From assembly GCA_022701365.1 (NCBI GenBank), contig JAKUHH010000156.1:1-64000 (forward strand): DNA of 64,000 nucleotides, written 5' to 3'. The notes beneath the pieces are model-generated. The model worked only from the letters and a program-made list of their open reading frames with translations, made no database searches and was not told the origin of the DNA. Of this stretch, positions 1 through 10,784 are shown in pieces. How positions within the stretch are numbered: position 1 is the stretch's first letter; each line of letters begins with the position of its first letter. Both the position numbers and the translations under genes were made by a program. Origin of the DNA: Mycocentrospora acerina (lineage: Eukaryota; Ascomycota; Dothideomycetes; Pleosporales).

Positions 1-54
<54 letters not shown>
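1..54. repeat. (TTA)n microsatellite
   Basis: An almost uninterrupted TTA/ATT trinucleotide tract of about 18 copies opens the window and breaks down into ATTATCATTATC. It is not a telomeric repeat (no TTAGGG/CCCTAA unit). The true left end of the tract lies outside the window. Confidence 0.95.
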
Positions 55-55
<1 letters not shown>

Positions 56-892
56 CATTATCAAATACTTTCCAGAACGTGCATATTCCTTTGTTCCGTA
101 CCAAACCCCTCTCCAAACCTGACAGAGGATACCAGTAGGCAGAGTTGTAGACGAGTATTATTTCAAGTTCATCTAGTCGTGACAAAGCCTTGCAATCTGC
201 CTAGCACCCCCACTAGATACAACAAACAGCGCGGCAACCATTTCTTTTATCGATCTTGTTCAGCTTTCCAGATTTGCCCGAAGCAGAAACGAGATGGGTG
301 GATGGATGAACGTATGGATCAAAGCATCAATCAATATACGACAAGGTTTGCAATTTCCACCATATAATCCTGTAGGAGGAGGTCTGCGGGTTAAATCCTG
401 GATACATACATACCTATTTATTGTCCACGTATGTCATGGTTTCTTCGTCTAACTGGGCACCAACCAGCGTAGGTGGTTCTCCTTGTCAAGTGCAACGATC
501 AAGATGGATAGTAAACCACAAGGCCAAGTTCATACATGTATGTAATCGACATGGGGAACCACATAGGAGTTACACTTACTGCATCCCCCCCACCCTCCTT
601 TCTCATCTTCTACAGCCCCTGGCGAAGCATGGCAACGAAACAAAAAAACAAGTCACATTTAGATTTCTGTGAACAAACAGCATTAAGGATCTACAGGGTA
701 TTCTCGATCCGAGACTCGTGTTCCCAAATGGCATGTTACACTGACAGCGGCGCCGCCGGGCAGGTGAGGGAGGGGCATACGAGGAGGTAATATCACAATC
801 CGTACGTACGTATGTATATATGTATGAATGACAATTGAGCTCACGACAGTCATGTAAAGAAAGAGAGAGAGAGAGAGAAAAAAAAAGAAGGC
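55..892. other. intergenic, no gene seen
   Basis: Short overlapping reading frames only, none with recognisable domains. It holds a short (GA)n tract at about 861-878 just before the tRNA gene. It may include the 3' end of a transcript coming from outside the window. Confidence 0.5.
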
Positions 893-983
893 TGATTCAA
901 GCGAGGTTCGAACTCGCGACCTTTCGCGCACACGAAAACATGTAATGTGAGGCGAACGTGATAACCAACTACACCATCGAACC
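893..983 (-). tRNA. tRNA-Val (anticodon CAC) with 17-nt intron
   Basis: The minus strand folds into a full cloverleaf. The 7-bp acceptor stem starts GGTTCGA and closes on TTGAATC with two G-U pairs. The D arm is GTGT...ATCAC-like with the usual AGTTGGTTA loop. The anticodon stem is TTCGC/GCGAA, with loop CTCACA-C carrying anticodon CAC. The T arm is GCGAG-TTCGAAC-CTCGC, and the discriminator is A. A 17-nt intron (TTACATGTTTTCGTGTG) interrupts the anticodon loop one base 3' of the anticodon, the canonical eukaryotic position. Mature length is 74 nt. The internal A and B box promoter elements look intact. Valine identity follows from the anticodon. Confidence 0.93.
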
Positions 984-1532
984 TATTGAGGAAATTCCTG
1001 AGATCTGATTGGCTCAGATGGGGAAATGAGATGGGAGATGGTATATAGATTTCAAGTTGGATATGCTGACCTATGATATTGATTGGGCGAGTGTTCTTGA
1101 CATAGTTTGTGGCTTCACCTATTTTTATTTTATTTCTCGGGCCCAACTAGTAGGAGGGCTTTTGCAAGTGGTATTTGAAGATGGATGTTTATTGTCGACT
1201 TGCATGTAGTGAAGATGCCTACTCTCCTATACTTTGACAGGCATGCCCAAGTCATGTGTTTTAGTTTTGGGTGCAACGGCAAAATACCACTCAGCGTCTA
1301 ATCAGAGAGGCTGACGTTAATGCTGACGTGTACGTGTTGGTACATGGGCGTAGTAACGCTTTGGAGCTATGGTCACGACTCGGCATGATCCGATGGTAGA
1401 GTGTAAATTGCGAGTTTGTTGTGAGGCTCGTGCATGGTGTCGACAGCAACCGAACGTGCGTTCCTACAAGCGCTGCAGCCGCAGAGCAACCAAGGCGTCT
1501 GGGTTACCAGTCGTGTCTAGTGTGGGAACGCT

Positions 1533-1586
1533 AGGTAAGGTGGGTAGGTGGGTAGGTGGGCAGGAAGGTAGGTAGGTAGGTAGATA
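1533..1586. repeat. degenerate GGTA/GGTG tetranucleotide repeat
   Basis: Imperfect tandem units of GGTA, GGTG and GGCA, ending in a purer (GGTA)n run before GATAATAC. Confidence 0.85.
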
Positions 1587-2314
1587 ATACACGCCTGTGA
1601 AGCACAGAGTGGCCATGCAACCAAGATCAAGTGACAAAAAAAAAGGCTCTGGTGCTTCCCCGCAAGATGGCTGGACACGTGGGCATGGAGAGGAGAAGCG
1701 CAGCAGGCCACATGTCGAGGTTTGCATGGTCGACAGGAGCGTCGCGGGTGCTCAGTAAGGCATTGAGGGATTATGCGCTTAGGCAGAGGGAGCCCCGCAT
1801 CACAGGCAGAATGAGGGCCTCGTGCAATCTCCTGCTAGATACGGCAGGGCGGTCGGCACCGGGAGGAGAAGGTGGGGTGTGCAGATGGCGTGCATTGGAT
1901 GGTGAAATTTCTGCAGCTGGCAGACGTGCTGGCTGTCGGGCTGCGAACGCAATGGTTCGCAGGCGCGGGCTGCAGTCGAGGACAGAAAAGAGGGTAGGAG
2001 GTGTGCATGGCATACGGGCATCAGGGCATGTGTCAGGGCACGACAAGTGGACGCAGGTGTGTAGCGAGAGGATGGCATTCAAGATCAGGGTCCACGCACG
2101 GAAGAATACATAGTACTGGGTGGCTACCTACATGGGAGACGTGCGGCGGCGGGGGTTATCGCGAAGAGGGTTGGCAGTGAGGTTGTCGCTAGGCTGGTTG
2201 TAGTCGCGTACAACTAGCGAGAGGGAAGCCCAACCAACCTGCTCTCTGCATGTCGTCTCCAGGCCAGGACAGTGCTGCAGCCGCCTCGTACCAAGTATTA
2301 CGGACGACACGGGC

Positions 2315-2466
2315 GCACCCACACCCACACCCACACACACGCCCGCGCATATGCCCGCACACATACGGCGCTCGCTTAGGTAGCTGGGCCTAGTTGTGTC
2401 GAGTTGAGTTGGGTTGCGTCGAGTCGAGCCGAGCGTGTGCGTGGGTGTGGGTGTGTGGGTGTGTGT
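2315..2466. repeat. inverted pair of CA-rich and GT-rich simple repeats
   Basis: A CACCCA/CACACA block (about 2315-2340) and a reverse-complementary GTGGGT/GTGTGT block (about 2434-2466) flank about 95 bp. They are imperfect complements and could pair as a cruciform or RNA hairpin. Confidence 0.7.
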
Positions 2467-2537
2467 CGCCCCGCAGAGTCGGCGAGGCATCCATCTGCTC
2501 ACGGCGCTCCAGTCTAGCCAGACAACATGGCAGCCAG

Positions 2538-2630
2538 ACAGGACAAGACAAGGGCAACACAAGACAAGACAAGACAGGACAATGACAAAACGACAAGACA
2601 GCAACATAACATGACATGACAACACGACAG
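2538..2630. repeat. degenerate GACAA pentanucleotide repeat
   Basis: Repeated GACAA/GACAG/CACAA units over about 90 bp, drifting to ACATGACATGAC at the right end. It gives rise to spurious open frames on both strands. Confidence 0.8.
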
Positions 2631-3242
2631 GGGGCCCGTGGGAAGCGGAGCAGCAAAGTAGGCACTCCACTAGCTAGCTTGCTCAATCTCCGTCCTCAGG
2701 GTTAGCTTCAAGTGATCCCTTTTCGAGGCCATCCCGCGCCCTCGTCTGCACCCTCCCCTCAAGCCTCCCAGCTGCTCCGTGACCCATCTGCCCTCTGTGA
2801 CTTCACGCTGCGCTGTGGGCGAGTGAGTACCCGACGTTCCTTCGCTGTGCGATTCCACCCCAGGGTCCAGCTGTCCAGTTCTCGGTAAGCGGCATAACCC
2901 CATCTCGACCATTTCTGCCCGCGCCAAAAATCTTTTCCTCGCTCGACCGGGCCGTGTTTTGCTACTCGCTGTTGCGTGCCTTTGCTGCCCGTGTGCTGCC
3001 CGCCAGCCGCCCGCCGCCACTCCTTGCCCTGCAATTGCTTGCCCTGCCCTGCCCTGCACCGTCCAATTCTACTCTCTTCTCTTCTGACCGCCGAGCAGTT
3101 GGACGCCGTTGCCTTTTCGCATTCTGTTGCTTGTGTCTGCCCGCCTCGGTTGCTTGCACACCCGCCGCCGTCTGCCCGCGACCTCGACCTTGAACTCGAC
3201 CTCGCCCTCGCCCTCGCCCTCAAACACACACCTCCGCCCAGC

Positions 3243-4748
3243 ATGGCCTACTACAACGACGCCGCATGGGCTGCGCCAGTCCCCGGCCGCCAGCCGTCGT
3301 GGGAACAGCCGCCCCCGCCCTCGCGCTCAGGTACCGGACACGGTGTTTACATGGCTGCCAGGACTCCCAGTAACACCGACACAGGCGCCAGCTCGACAGT
3401 GAACGAAGGCAGTGCCTTTGCCTCGCAGTTTGACGGTACGTCGCCCCCGCCACGGCGCCACGCAGCGGAACAAGGACATGCGCTGACCCACTCCCGCAGA
3501 AGTCGACCGCGCCCAAGAAAACCTTGCCAAGAGCGGAAAGCCCTTTGGCGGCGCCGCATACCCACCTGCCCCTGCCAGCACCAGCGGCGGCCCCCGTCGC
3601 GAGTCGATGCCAATGATGGGCGGCGCCCCGCGGCCCTATCCCGACTTTGGTACGCCCACATCTACACCCACACCCACATCTACACCTGCATCTACACCCA
3701 TACCCACACCTACACCTGCATCCACACCCACATCTACACCCTGACCCCACACTGACCCTCCACCACAGAACAGCGCGCAGGCGGCCCGCAGCGCCACCAC
3801 TCGGTGAGCGACTACGACGCCTCGCGCCCGCACTCGACGTCCAACGTGCAGGGCTTCTACCAGAACCAGCGCTATGCGCCCCGGCCCAACGACGCGGACC
3901 AGATGGCTCAGGCAAAGCGGCGGATGGCAGCGCAGCGCGAGCGTGAGCTGCGCAACTACCATCAGGAGCAGCAATACCACAGAAGTAAGGACTCAGAGTC
4001 TGGGCAACAATAGAGGCGGGACAGTTGGTTGACTAGGGTAATAGACGTTTCTGGATCAGCATCCAAGTCCGACCGCTCCATGAGCCCCAATGCCATGAAT
4101 GAAGAGGAGCGCCGCGAGCTCATTGCCCGCCAGCATCGTGCCCTGTACGGCGAGACGTCGACCTTGTACAATAACAACCCCACCTCCAGCCAGGACGTTC
4201 GCGTCCAAACCTCGGCCGCTGGCCGTGGTCCCTCTCCCCTGGCCTTTGATCCCTTTGGTATGCAGGCACAGAATGTCTCGGGCGAGGCTGCCGTTCAAAT
4301 GCCCCCGCGTGGGGACAAGGATGCGGCGAGTGGAGCCCAGGAGGCCCGTGCCAATAGCAATTCGTCTCCCGCATCCAGCCAGAACCCGGCCTTTAGCCTC
4401 TTTGATGCTCAACAGGCCAGCCGCACCTCCAATTCATCCCCAAGCGGTGGCTCCCCCCCAATATCAGGGCCCAAGGCCAACGGGTCCGGTGTCGCTCCCA
4501 TTGGCACCCGTCCCTCGACTGGCCAGCACCAGCCCGCCGGTGCTCCTCTGGGCAAGCGTGCGACGACGCCTCTCCCGTCGCCGTTGAGCTACAGCTCGTA
4601 TAACGCGAGTGAGCAGAACACTACTGCCACCACCTCTGCTTCTCTGAATCCTTCTTCGACTGTGACCGACAAAGGTGTCGGCATCTGGAACAACGGGCCC
4701 TGGGGCAATGCTTCCAACCAGGGCGTCCAGGCTTCCGTTTGGGGCTAG
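3243..4748 (+). CDS. conserved-looking low-complexity fungal protein, function unknown
   Basis: Four exons: 3243-3435, 3500-3649, 3769-3984 and 4060-4748; phases agree at all junctions and give 415 residues. The start (MAYYNDAAWAAPVPGRQ) follows a C/T-rich leader. The N-terminus is Pro/Ser-rich with an EQPPPPSRS stretch. A short motif SAFASQFDEVDRA spans the first junction. The middle has the charged helix QAKRRMAAQRERELRNYHQEQQ, and exon 4 starts with a conserved-looking segment around EEERRELIARQHRALYGE. The C-terminal 170 residues are disordered, rich in Ser, Asn, Pro and Gly, ending in GVQASVWG. I recognise the general pattern of an uncharacterised Pezizomycotina protein but no named domain, and assign no function. 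An extra intron starting at GTACCG (3331) cannot be excluded. Confidence 0.8.
3650..3768 (+). repeat. intronic minisatellite (second intron of the gene at 3243)
   Basis: The 119-nt intron starts GTACGC, ends CCACCACAG, and consists almost wholly of CCCACA, TCTACA, CCTGCA and CCTACA hexamers in variable order. Confidence 0.8.
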
Positions 4749-5501
4749 ATATTTGAGTTTTGATTAGGGAGTCTCGATGCACATCCGGAGTTTCTGCATT
4801 TCAGGTGTCTCTCTCGGGCTTCTAACAATGGGTGGGACAGGTCTATGGGGGGGTTCGGTGGAAAATCACCGTGGGTTTCAGTCACTTGCTCTGATGGCGT
4901 ATTTGTCTGCCCTTTGGGCACTTGCAGAAGATGATATATACCTTGCTAACGGGGATACACGGGTGTTTGCTAGTTGGGGCTAAAGGTTGGACTCGTCTCT
5001 TTTTTTTTTGATACCGGTGGTTGCGGGAGTTTTTTATTGAGGGCTTCTTGTTATTTGTGGGTTTGGGTACGGGCTTGGGGGATCTGGTCGGTGGCATCTA
5101 CGCCGGGGAGCGATGGGTTGACCCAGCTATCTGGAACTTTTGGGATGTTATGTATACCTCTGGCACATGTCGCGGATTAATGTGAAAAGCGGTTCCTGGG
5201 CGAGACTGGTGTTTTTGCGTAACGGTGATTTTTCTCGCTGGCCACTTCAGCAACGTTGCGTATACGCCAACGACCCATGGAAACAGACAAAGTTATATGC
5301 ACGTGATATGCATCCTTGGCAAATTTGGCCGCGGCCGCGCTAACCCTGATCCCCAGACCGTTCCAGCTCAGCATTTCAACTGTGAAGCGTGTCCTCTAAG
5401 AACCGACGGCCGACTTCCACCACCACCAGCTACTCCACAACCTTCCTTTGTCTCCAACTTCCGTCTGTTTCTCCCTGGTCTCTCTCGCTCCAACACACAT
5501 C
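4749..5501. other. 3' region of the preceding gene and promoter of Sec61 beta
   Basis: No supported gene. The left half is T-rich with poly-T runs near 5000 and 5030, consistent with a 3' UTR. The last 100 bases are C/T-rich and run into CAACACACATC before the start codon. Confidence 0.55.
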
Positions 5502-6255
5502 ATGGTGAGTCGCTTCCATCTCTCTGCACGGCCATTGGACACGTAAAGCACGAGACTCGACGTTGCATTGTGATGGGAGAGCATGTCTACCAAGATCGCG
5601 CGCACTTTCGCTATATATGCTCAGCGCTCTCCTGTCCGTTGTCGCCTAGCATACGTGTAGCTTTCCAATGGCTTAAACATGGCGTGGTCTTGCAGCTCGC
5701 TCCTTCTCTGGCCGCTCCTTTTGGCACACAAGCTAACATGTTGGTAGTCTGCACCACGCGCAACCTCCCCTTCCAACAATGCCGCCTCAGGCTCCACGAC
5801 TGCGCGCCAAGCCTCGCCCAAGCCCCCGGGTGGCCCTGCGACTGTCATGCGAAGGAAGGCGGCTGCTGACCGCGCGGAGAAGTCGGCGAACCAGCGACCA
5901 AGCAGCACAAGGGCAGCTGGTGCCGGTGGTAGCTCCAGCACCATGTTGAGTAAGTGACACCCTGCTCGGTGGAGAGGCGGTAATCGTGGTGGATAGGAAC
6001 AAGGGCGAGGTGTACAGAGATGGAGGGGAAGGGCCTTTTTGCCATTGAACTGTTGGCTAACTGAGCTGTGTAGGGCTGTACACGGATGAGTCCCCAGGCC
6101 TCAAGGTTGACCCAGTTGTGGTCATGACGCTGTCCGTTGTCTTCATCTTCAGCGTTGTTGCTCTTCACGGTACGTGGTTCCACAAACAAGCATTGTCCAC
6201 ACATCTAACAAATGATCTAGTCATTGCCAAGGTCATGCGCCGGTTCTCCGCATAG
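5502..6255 (+). CDS. SBH1: Sec61 beta subunit of the ER translocon
   Basis: Four coding exons: 5502-5504 (the ATG alone), 5748-5949, 6074-6169 and 6221-6255, giving about 111 residues. Phases are consistent (0, 1, 1). The protein has the family layout: a low-complexity Ser/Thr/Ala N-terminus with PKPPGGPATVMRRKAAADRA, then SSTMLRLYTDESPGLKVDP, one hydrophobic tail anchor (VVVMTLSVVFIFSVVALHVI) and a short basic end, AKVMRRFSA. The GLKVDP motif before the membrane segment is the hallmark of Sec61 beta/Sbh1. It is a tail-anchored ER membrane protein of the Sec61 channel, helping signal-peptide-dependent translocation. The first coding exon being only the initiation codon, followed by a 243-nt intron starting GTGAGT, explains why no single open frame shows the gene. 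Confidence 0.92.
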
Positions 6256-7350
6256 ATTAATAGATGATGTCTGCTTTTTTCTTTCTACCGTTTCACACCA
6301 CCTCTCTGCGGGAAGCGCTCTTCAGTAGCAATTCCCGTACTACCTCGATACCGAACCACTTCTTTCACCCGACTTGCGACTACCCAATTCTCTATTTTCT
6401 ACAACTCTGTGCATGGGACATGGACTCTGGTCCGGAAGAGGAAGACCGGAAAAGCGACTTGACGTGAAACATCCTGGTACCTTGCTTTTGGGGTTCACTT
6501 TGGCGGTGCATTCAGTTGGGATGCGCATCTCGCACGGTGTATTATATGTCTACAATGGAATGAGGAGTTTTGTGAATTTCAGATCTGGATCGATGTTGAT
6601 TGAGGACGATGGGTGGCGGCTGACTATGCATTGTATTGAATTTATAACGCCTCTGCTTGCTTGCATACGATTTTGTGTGTATCTGTCGGAGCATCTGTGT
6701 GTGATATGTAGTGAGACGACTAGGATCTGTACTGCATGTTCTTACTCAAAAGTAGCATTGGATTTCAAATCTCATTCCCCCCGTTGCCGCATGCAGAAAC
6801 TGACCGACCGACCGTAATTTTTTTAATCATTATCTCAAGGCAAGATCATCATAATGTTTGAAAGCGCAAGTAGATTTCACAATGGCATTTCCACAGAGAG
6901 AGAGAGAGAGAGAGGTGATTGACCACAAGTCTTGGCCATGTATTTAATATATCATAATAATAATAATAATACCATTATCCACCCATTCGGAGCCCTCGCG
7001 GCGAAATAGGCCCCCTTCTCCACCCACGCAGAACAGACACACCATCTATCCCCAAAGCGTCTTCGTGTTCGCGAAACAACCATGTTTGCAACGACGTCTG
7101 CACGTGCAGAAGGAATCTCTACTGACCCGCCGGCGGGGGCGGCAAAAAAAATAAAAATAACGGGAATATCTGGAGAGCGGGAAAGTATAAGAAGAGGGGG
7201 GAAGGGAGTAGCTTGTGAAACTGTGTGTTTGTGTTTTTTTTTTAATTTGTTTCTTGAGTTGATGGGGTTGGTGGTGGGGATTGGAGGGATGGAGAGGGAG
7301 AGGGAGAGGGAGCTTCACATGCGTTTTGGTGCGGCTTGTGCTGGGCCTTC

Positions 7351-7394
<44 letters not shown>

Positions 7395-8273
7395 CTCTCT
7401 GTGTCTCTTCTCGTATGTGGTTGGCTGGCTGGCGCGCGTACCCAGTGTAGGTAGGTAGGCAGTGCAGTTTGTCAATTCAACTGTTATTTACTCATTTTAT
7501 TTATCTGATTTCTCAACTCGATTGACTATTTCTATCATCTCTCAATTGCTTGTTATTTGTTCATTATTATCTCTTTAACTATGGTTCTCCTCCTTTCCGT
7601 CAACGCTTTTTTTTCATATCTTCTTCATTGAATCCTTGGGTTTTTTTGTCCTGCTGCACAAACTCCGGGGTCTTCTTATTGGGGCGGAGGGACGCTCTCG
7701 TGCGACGACCACGACCACCACCACATTACACATCTCACCCTCCATCTTCGACATACTACGCCAACACCAACACCAATTGGATGCGAGCTGGAAAAAGGGT
7801 TCAAAGGCTGTTAATAGGGGACCGACGTAACAGTGGACGCCATCGATATTGCCCTGAACTATGACAAATGGGTGAGAGGGAGAACCACGCAAAAGACAAT
7901 CGGGATGGAACCATTATCGTACCATGGGCGCAGGGGCTATAGTCGAACCTTGAAAATACAACGGTTGGGCTGTTGTAGCGGCGGCGACGATTGGTTCCCT
8001 GGTTGATACGAGGGTGTTTGCTTGGCCTCTGTCACATCTAGCGGCCGCGCCCGCATCTCAGCCCGCTCTCCCTGCTGCTGCTGCTGTTCTCCGCAACATG
8101 AGCAATGACTGATCCGGGCCGAGTCCCGTACTTTTATATCTAGAGCTTGGGGCCTGACACAAACACATACACACTTGGACAGTTTTGTTAGTGGTGTCTC
8201 TCTCTTTCTCTCTATATACATATCTCTCTCTCTCCAGGATCCATGCTACAGCCGTCTCTTTCGGCGCAAGACG
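6256..8273. other. 2 kb without a supported gene, rich in simple repeats
   Basis: Probable 3' UTR of Sec61 beta, then a repeat-rich spacer and the leader of the next regulator. Simple repeats: (GA)n at 6895-6914, (AAT)n at 6954-6970, GGGAGA repeats near 7290-7312 and a long (TC)n at 7354-7388. The open frame at 6374-6817 has no recognisable domain and starts in a pyrimidine-rich 3' region. Confidence 0.55.
7354..7388. repeat. (TC)n microsatellite
   Basis: About 17 perfect TC units followed by a TGTGTCTC-type decay. Confidence 0.9.
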
Positions 8274-9985
8274 ATGCCAAAACGATCTACAGGCTGTTTT
8301 GAGTGCAGGAAGGTACGGAAGCTTGCTCCATCTCCTCTCTTCGTCCCGATCAGCCGTTGAGTGAAGCAAAAATAGAGGAAGGTCCGCTGCGATGAGGCCA
8401 AGCCAGAGTGCAACATCTGCCGCCGCCGAGGCACGCGGTGTCCTGGATACAGGCCTACGCAATCATTCATCCTCCACAAGTTCGACGAGCAGACCGAGAG
8501 GCCCTCACTCATCAAGGAAGACGAAAGCCAGTACAGGTTTGCCAACCAGCGCGTCTCTGTGAGCTCCGAGTCGTCGGCGTCGAGAAATCTCTCTGTTCAG
8601 GCAGTCGCGCGTATCCCGGCTTCAGAGAATGGGGGACATGTGGAGGCACCCCTGCCGAAGCAAGTCAGCTCCATAGCTGCCGATCGAATCCAGCACTTGG
8701 GCACCTTCATTTCGCTCTACCTGCCGAGATGCGATGGGCCAGCCTTGCCCCCTCCGTCCGCGTTGATGCTTGCCCTGCCCACGATGCCTGCGTCTAGCAA
8801 GGTGCTTTTGGCTGCTGTTGACGCGCTTTCTGCGGCACAACTAGCCGTCAACAAACGAAATGAGCCGCTGATTAACCGGTCAAGATCGCTGTACGGAACG
8901 GCACTGACTCAGATGTTGGTGGCCATTCAGGACCCGCTTATAGCACTCAAGGACGAGACTCTGTTGTCAACGTACTTGCTGACGTTGTATGAGGTGAGGC
9001 AGCACACAACAGGCGCTTTTCGTTGAAGACTTTTTTTTATTAACAATTTGCGTGTAGGTTTTTGTTGGAGTCACGCAGGGACATGGATTCTTCTATCATG
9101 TTCAAGGGCTCCTTCACCTTCTTAGGCAACGTGGACCCGCGTCGTTTAACAGTAGGCTCAGCATGCAGATATTCCATGCTATACGCTACAACTCGGTATG
9201 TACAGTCTATGATAACTGTTGCAAGCTTCGCTCACCGTTTGTAGTTGAGCATTGGGTATCATATGCGCAAAGCCTCTATGTTGGATAGTCCCGAGTGGCT
9301 AGCCGTAACAACAAAAGCCGCAAAGGTCGACCCATATGTTGCCCTGAATGATATTTGCATAGGCATACCTCGCCTCCTCGAGCGAACTGACCAAATCGAT
9401 CCAACAAACCCTGCGCAAGCCGACATTGACGCAATCATTGAAGACTCACAACACCTTGCCACTCGTGCCTTTGAATGGCTATCCGACTTTGAAAAGCACG
9501 GCGCGCGTTACGATAAAGTCAATCTCGACGTAATGAATGAATTTCTCGAAATCTGTTCCGACCGCATCTTCGATCCCGTCTTCGACTTTCACTACTTTGG
9601 CGCTGGTATATGCTATCTGATTTACTGGATGAGCATGCTCATTCTTCAATCCAACACGTTCAAACTGCTGCGGCAGTACCGCCGGCTTGAAATGAAACAG
9701 CTGATGATGTGGGATCGTCAACTGGGAGGATATGCTGATTGTATCTGCAGGAGTATTCCATATCACTGCCGGGCTATGACTGGGTACACGGCCAAGTTTG
9801 GGAGCTTGACGCCGTTGATGGTGGCTAGGAAGTACTATGAGGCAAAGGGTGCCCAGAAAGAGTCGAACTGGTGTGGGAAGGTGTACATGGGTGCGAGAGT
9901 GCCGGGCTTGTACCAGACGCCTGTGCCACTGAATCCGATGCAGGAAGTCAAAAACACTGTCAAGGGTAGCGATCGGTTTATTTAA
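8274..9985 (+). CDS. Zn(II)2Cys6 fungal transcription factor
   Basis: Four exons: 8274-8312, 8376-8993, 9058-9195 and 9245-9985, 511 residues. The first junction rebuilds the zinc cluster: CFEC in exon 1, RKVRC and then CNIC with a final C before PGY in exon 2. This gives C-x2-C-x6-C-x6-C-x2-C-x6-C within residues 8-35. The rest has the all-helical look of the fungal transcription-factor middle region, for example LLTLYE followed by VFVGVTQGHGFFYHVQGLL and HAIRYNSLSIG. It should bind CGG-containing sites as a dimer in the nucleus. The start at 8274 is chosen because the ATG at 8243 is out of frame with the finger. Targets are unknown; the oxidoreductase at 10785 is the nearest candidate. Confidence 0.88.
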
Positions 9986-10784
9986 TTCGAAGACGCGGGT
10001 CCATACACACTATGTCAATCTTTCCAGCCATTTTTCGCGCAACACGATAACCCGCGCTGCCTTACACCATGATCTGGATATTTTTGAGACAGATGTCGTC
10101 TTACTCCAGACCGAGGCTCACCTTTTTTTAATCCTTGTCCCGCGGACGTCCAAGGCCTCGGCGGTTTGGGCGAGAACACCACACCCAGGTTCTATCAGCT
10201 TTGCACGAGTCATGTAGACTTACCCCACTACCCCTCTGCTTTGCTCCTCGCAAGTATTTCGTCATCAGCGCAAGAGTCGACTCTACATGTACCTGTCATA
10301 GCAACAAATTTATAGCGGCCCGAATAGCGACCTTGGTACGTTTGTACTCGATATGTATTCCCTTATGGAAACCTTGGACATTGCAACAACAGTGGATGAT
10401 GATTATACACTGTCTTCGCCACGCAATGCGACGGCTTTCCCATCTCCATTTTCGTGCTCCACACCAAGACGGACGGATCCTTGACTCGACTTCTCCTCGA
10501 TCGAGCTGATACCAGCGGAGCAAGTACCAGTTCTGTACCAAGCGGACTGAGAAGCCGAGGTTCGCCGTGAATTAGAGACATCATATTGGGGCGGCAGCTG
10601 GTACTGACGTAGTAGAGTCTTGTCGAAGCGGTGTGTTGCTTTGAAATCGCTGTCTGCTTTAACATACAAAGAGACCAATTCTTCTCTCTGTATTTTTGTA
10701 CTGACCTATTGACATCATCACTTCCCCGCCCACTTCCAAACCAACACCACAACACCCTAAACAAGACGCTAAACACAACACAAC
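9986..10784. other. intergenic region
   Basis: No supported gene. Short overlapping frames only. The last 60 bases before 10785 are A/C-rich (CCAACACCACAACACCC, AAACACAACACAAC), the kind of unstructured leader common before well-expressed fungal genes. Confidence 0.55.

Larger units (their letters stand above)
984..3242. other. long non-coding stretch and leader of the next gene
   Basis: No supported gene in 2.3 kb. Open frames on both strands (for example 1631-2113 plus, 2128-2670 minus) are overlapping, biased by simple repeats and lack domains. The stretch holds a GGTA-type repeat (1533-1586), a CA-rich block (2315-2340) facing a GT-rich block (2434-2466), and a GACAA-type repeat (2538-2630). 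From about 2700 it becomes C/T-rich, with CTCGCC-type repeats just before 3243, typical of a fungal promoter and 5' leader. Confidence 0.6.

Noticed and set aside
1..54. Possible telomere or chromosome end at the left edge
   Set aside because: The repeat unit is TTA, not TTAGGG; it is an ordinary microsatellite.
2128..2670. 180-residue minus-strand frame, apparently cysteine-rich and membrane-like
   Set aside because: Its composition (VLSCLVLCC-type) comes from the GACAA and CA/GT simple repeats, and it overlaps other long frames.
6374..6817. 147-residue plus-strand frame after Sec61 beta
   Set aside because: No domain, low-complexity surroundings, and position in the probable 3' UTR.
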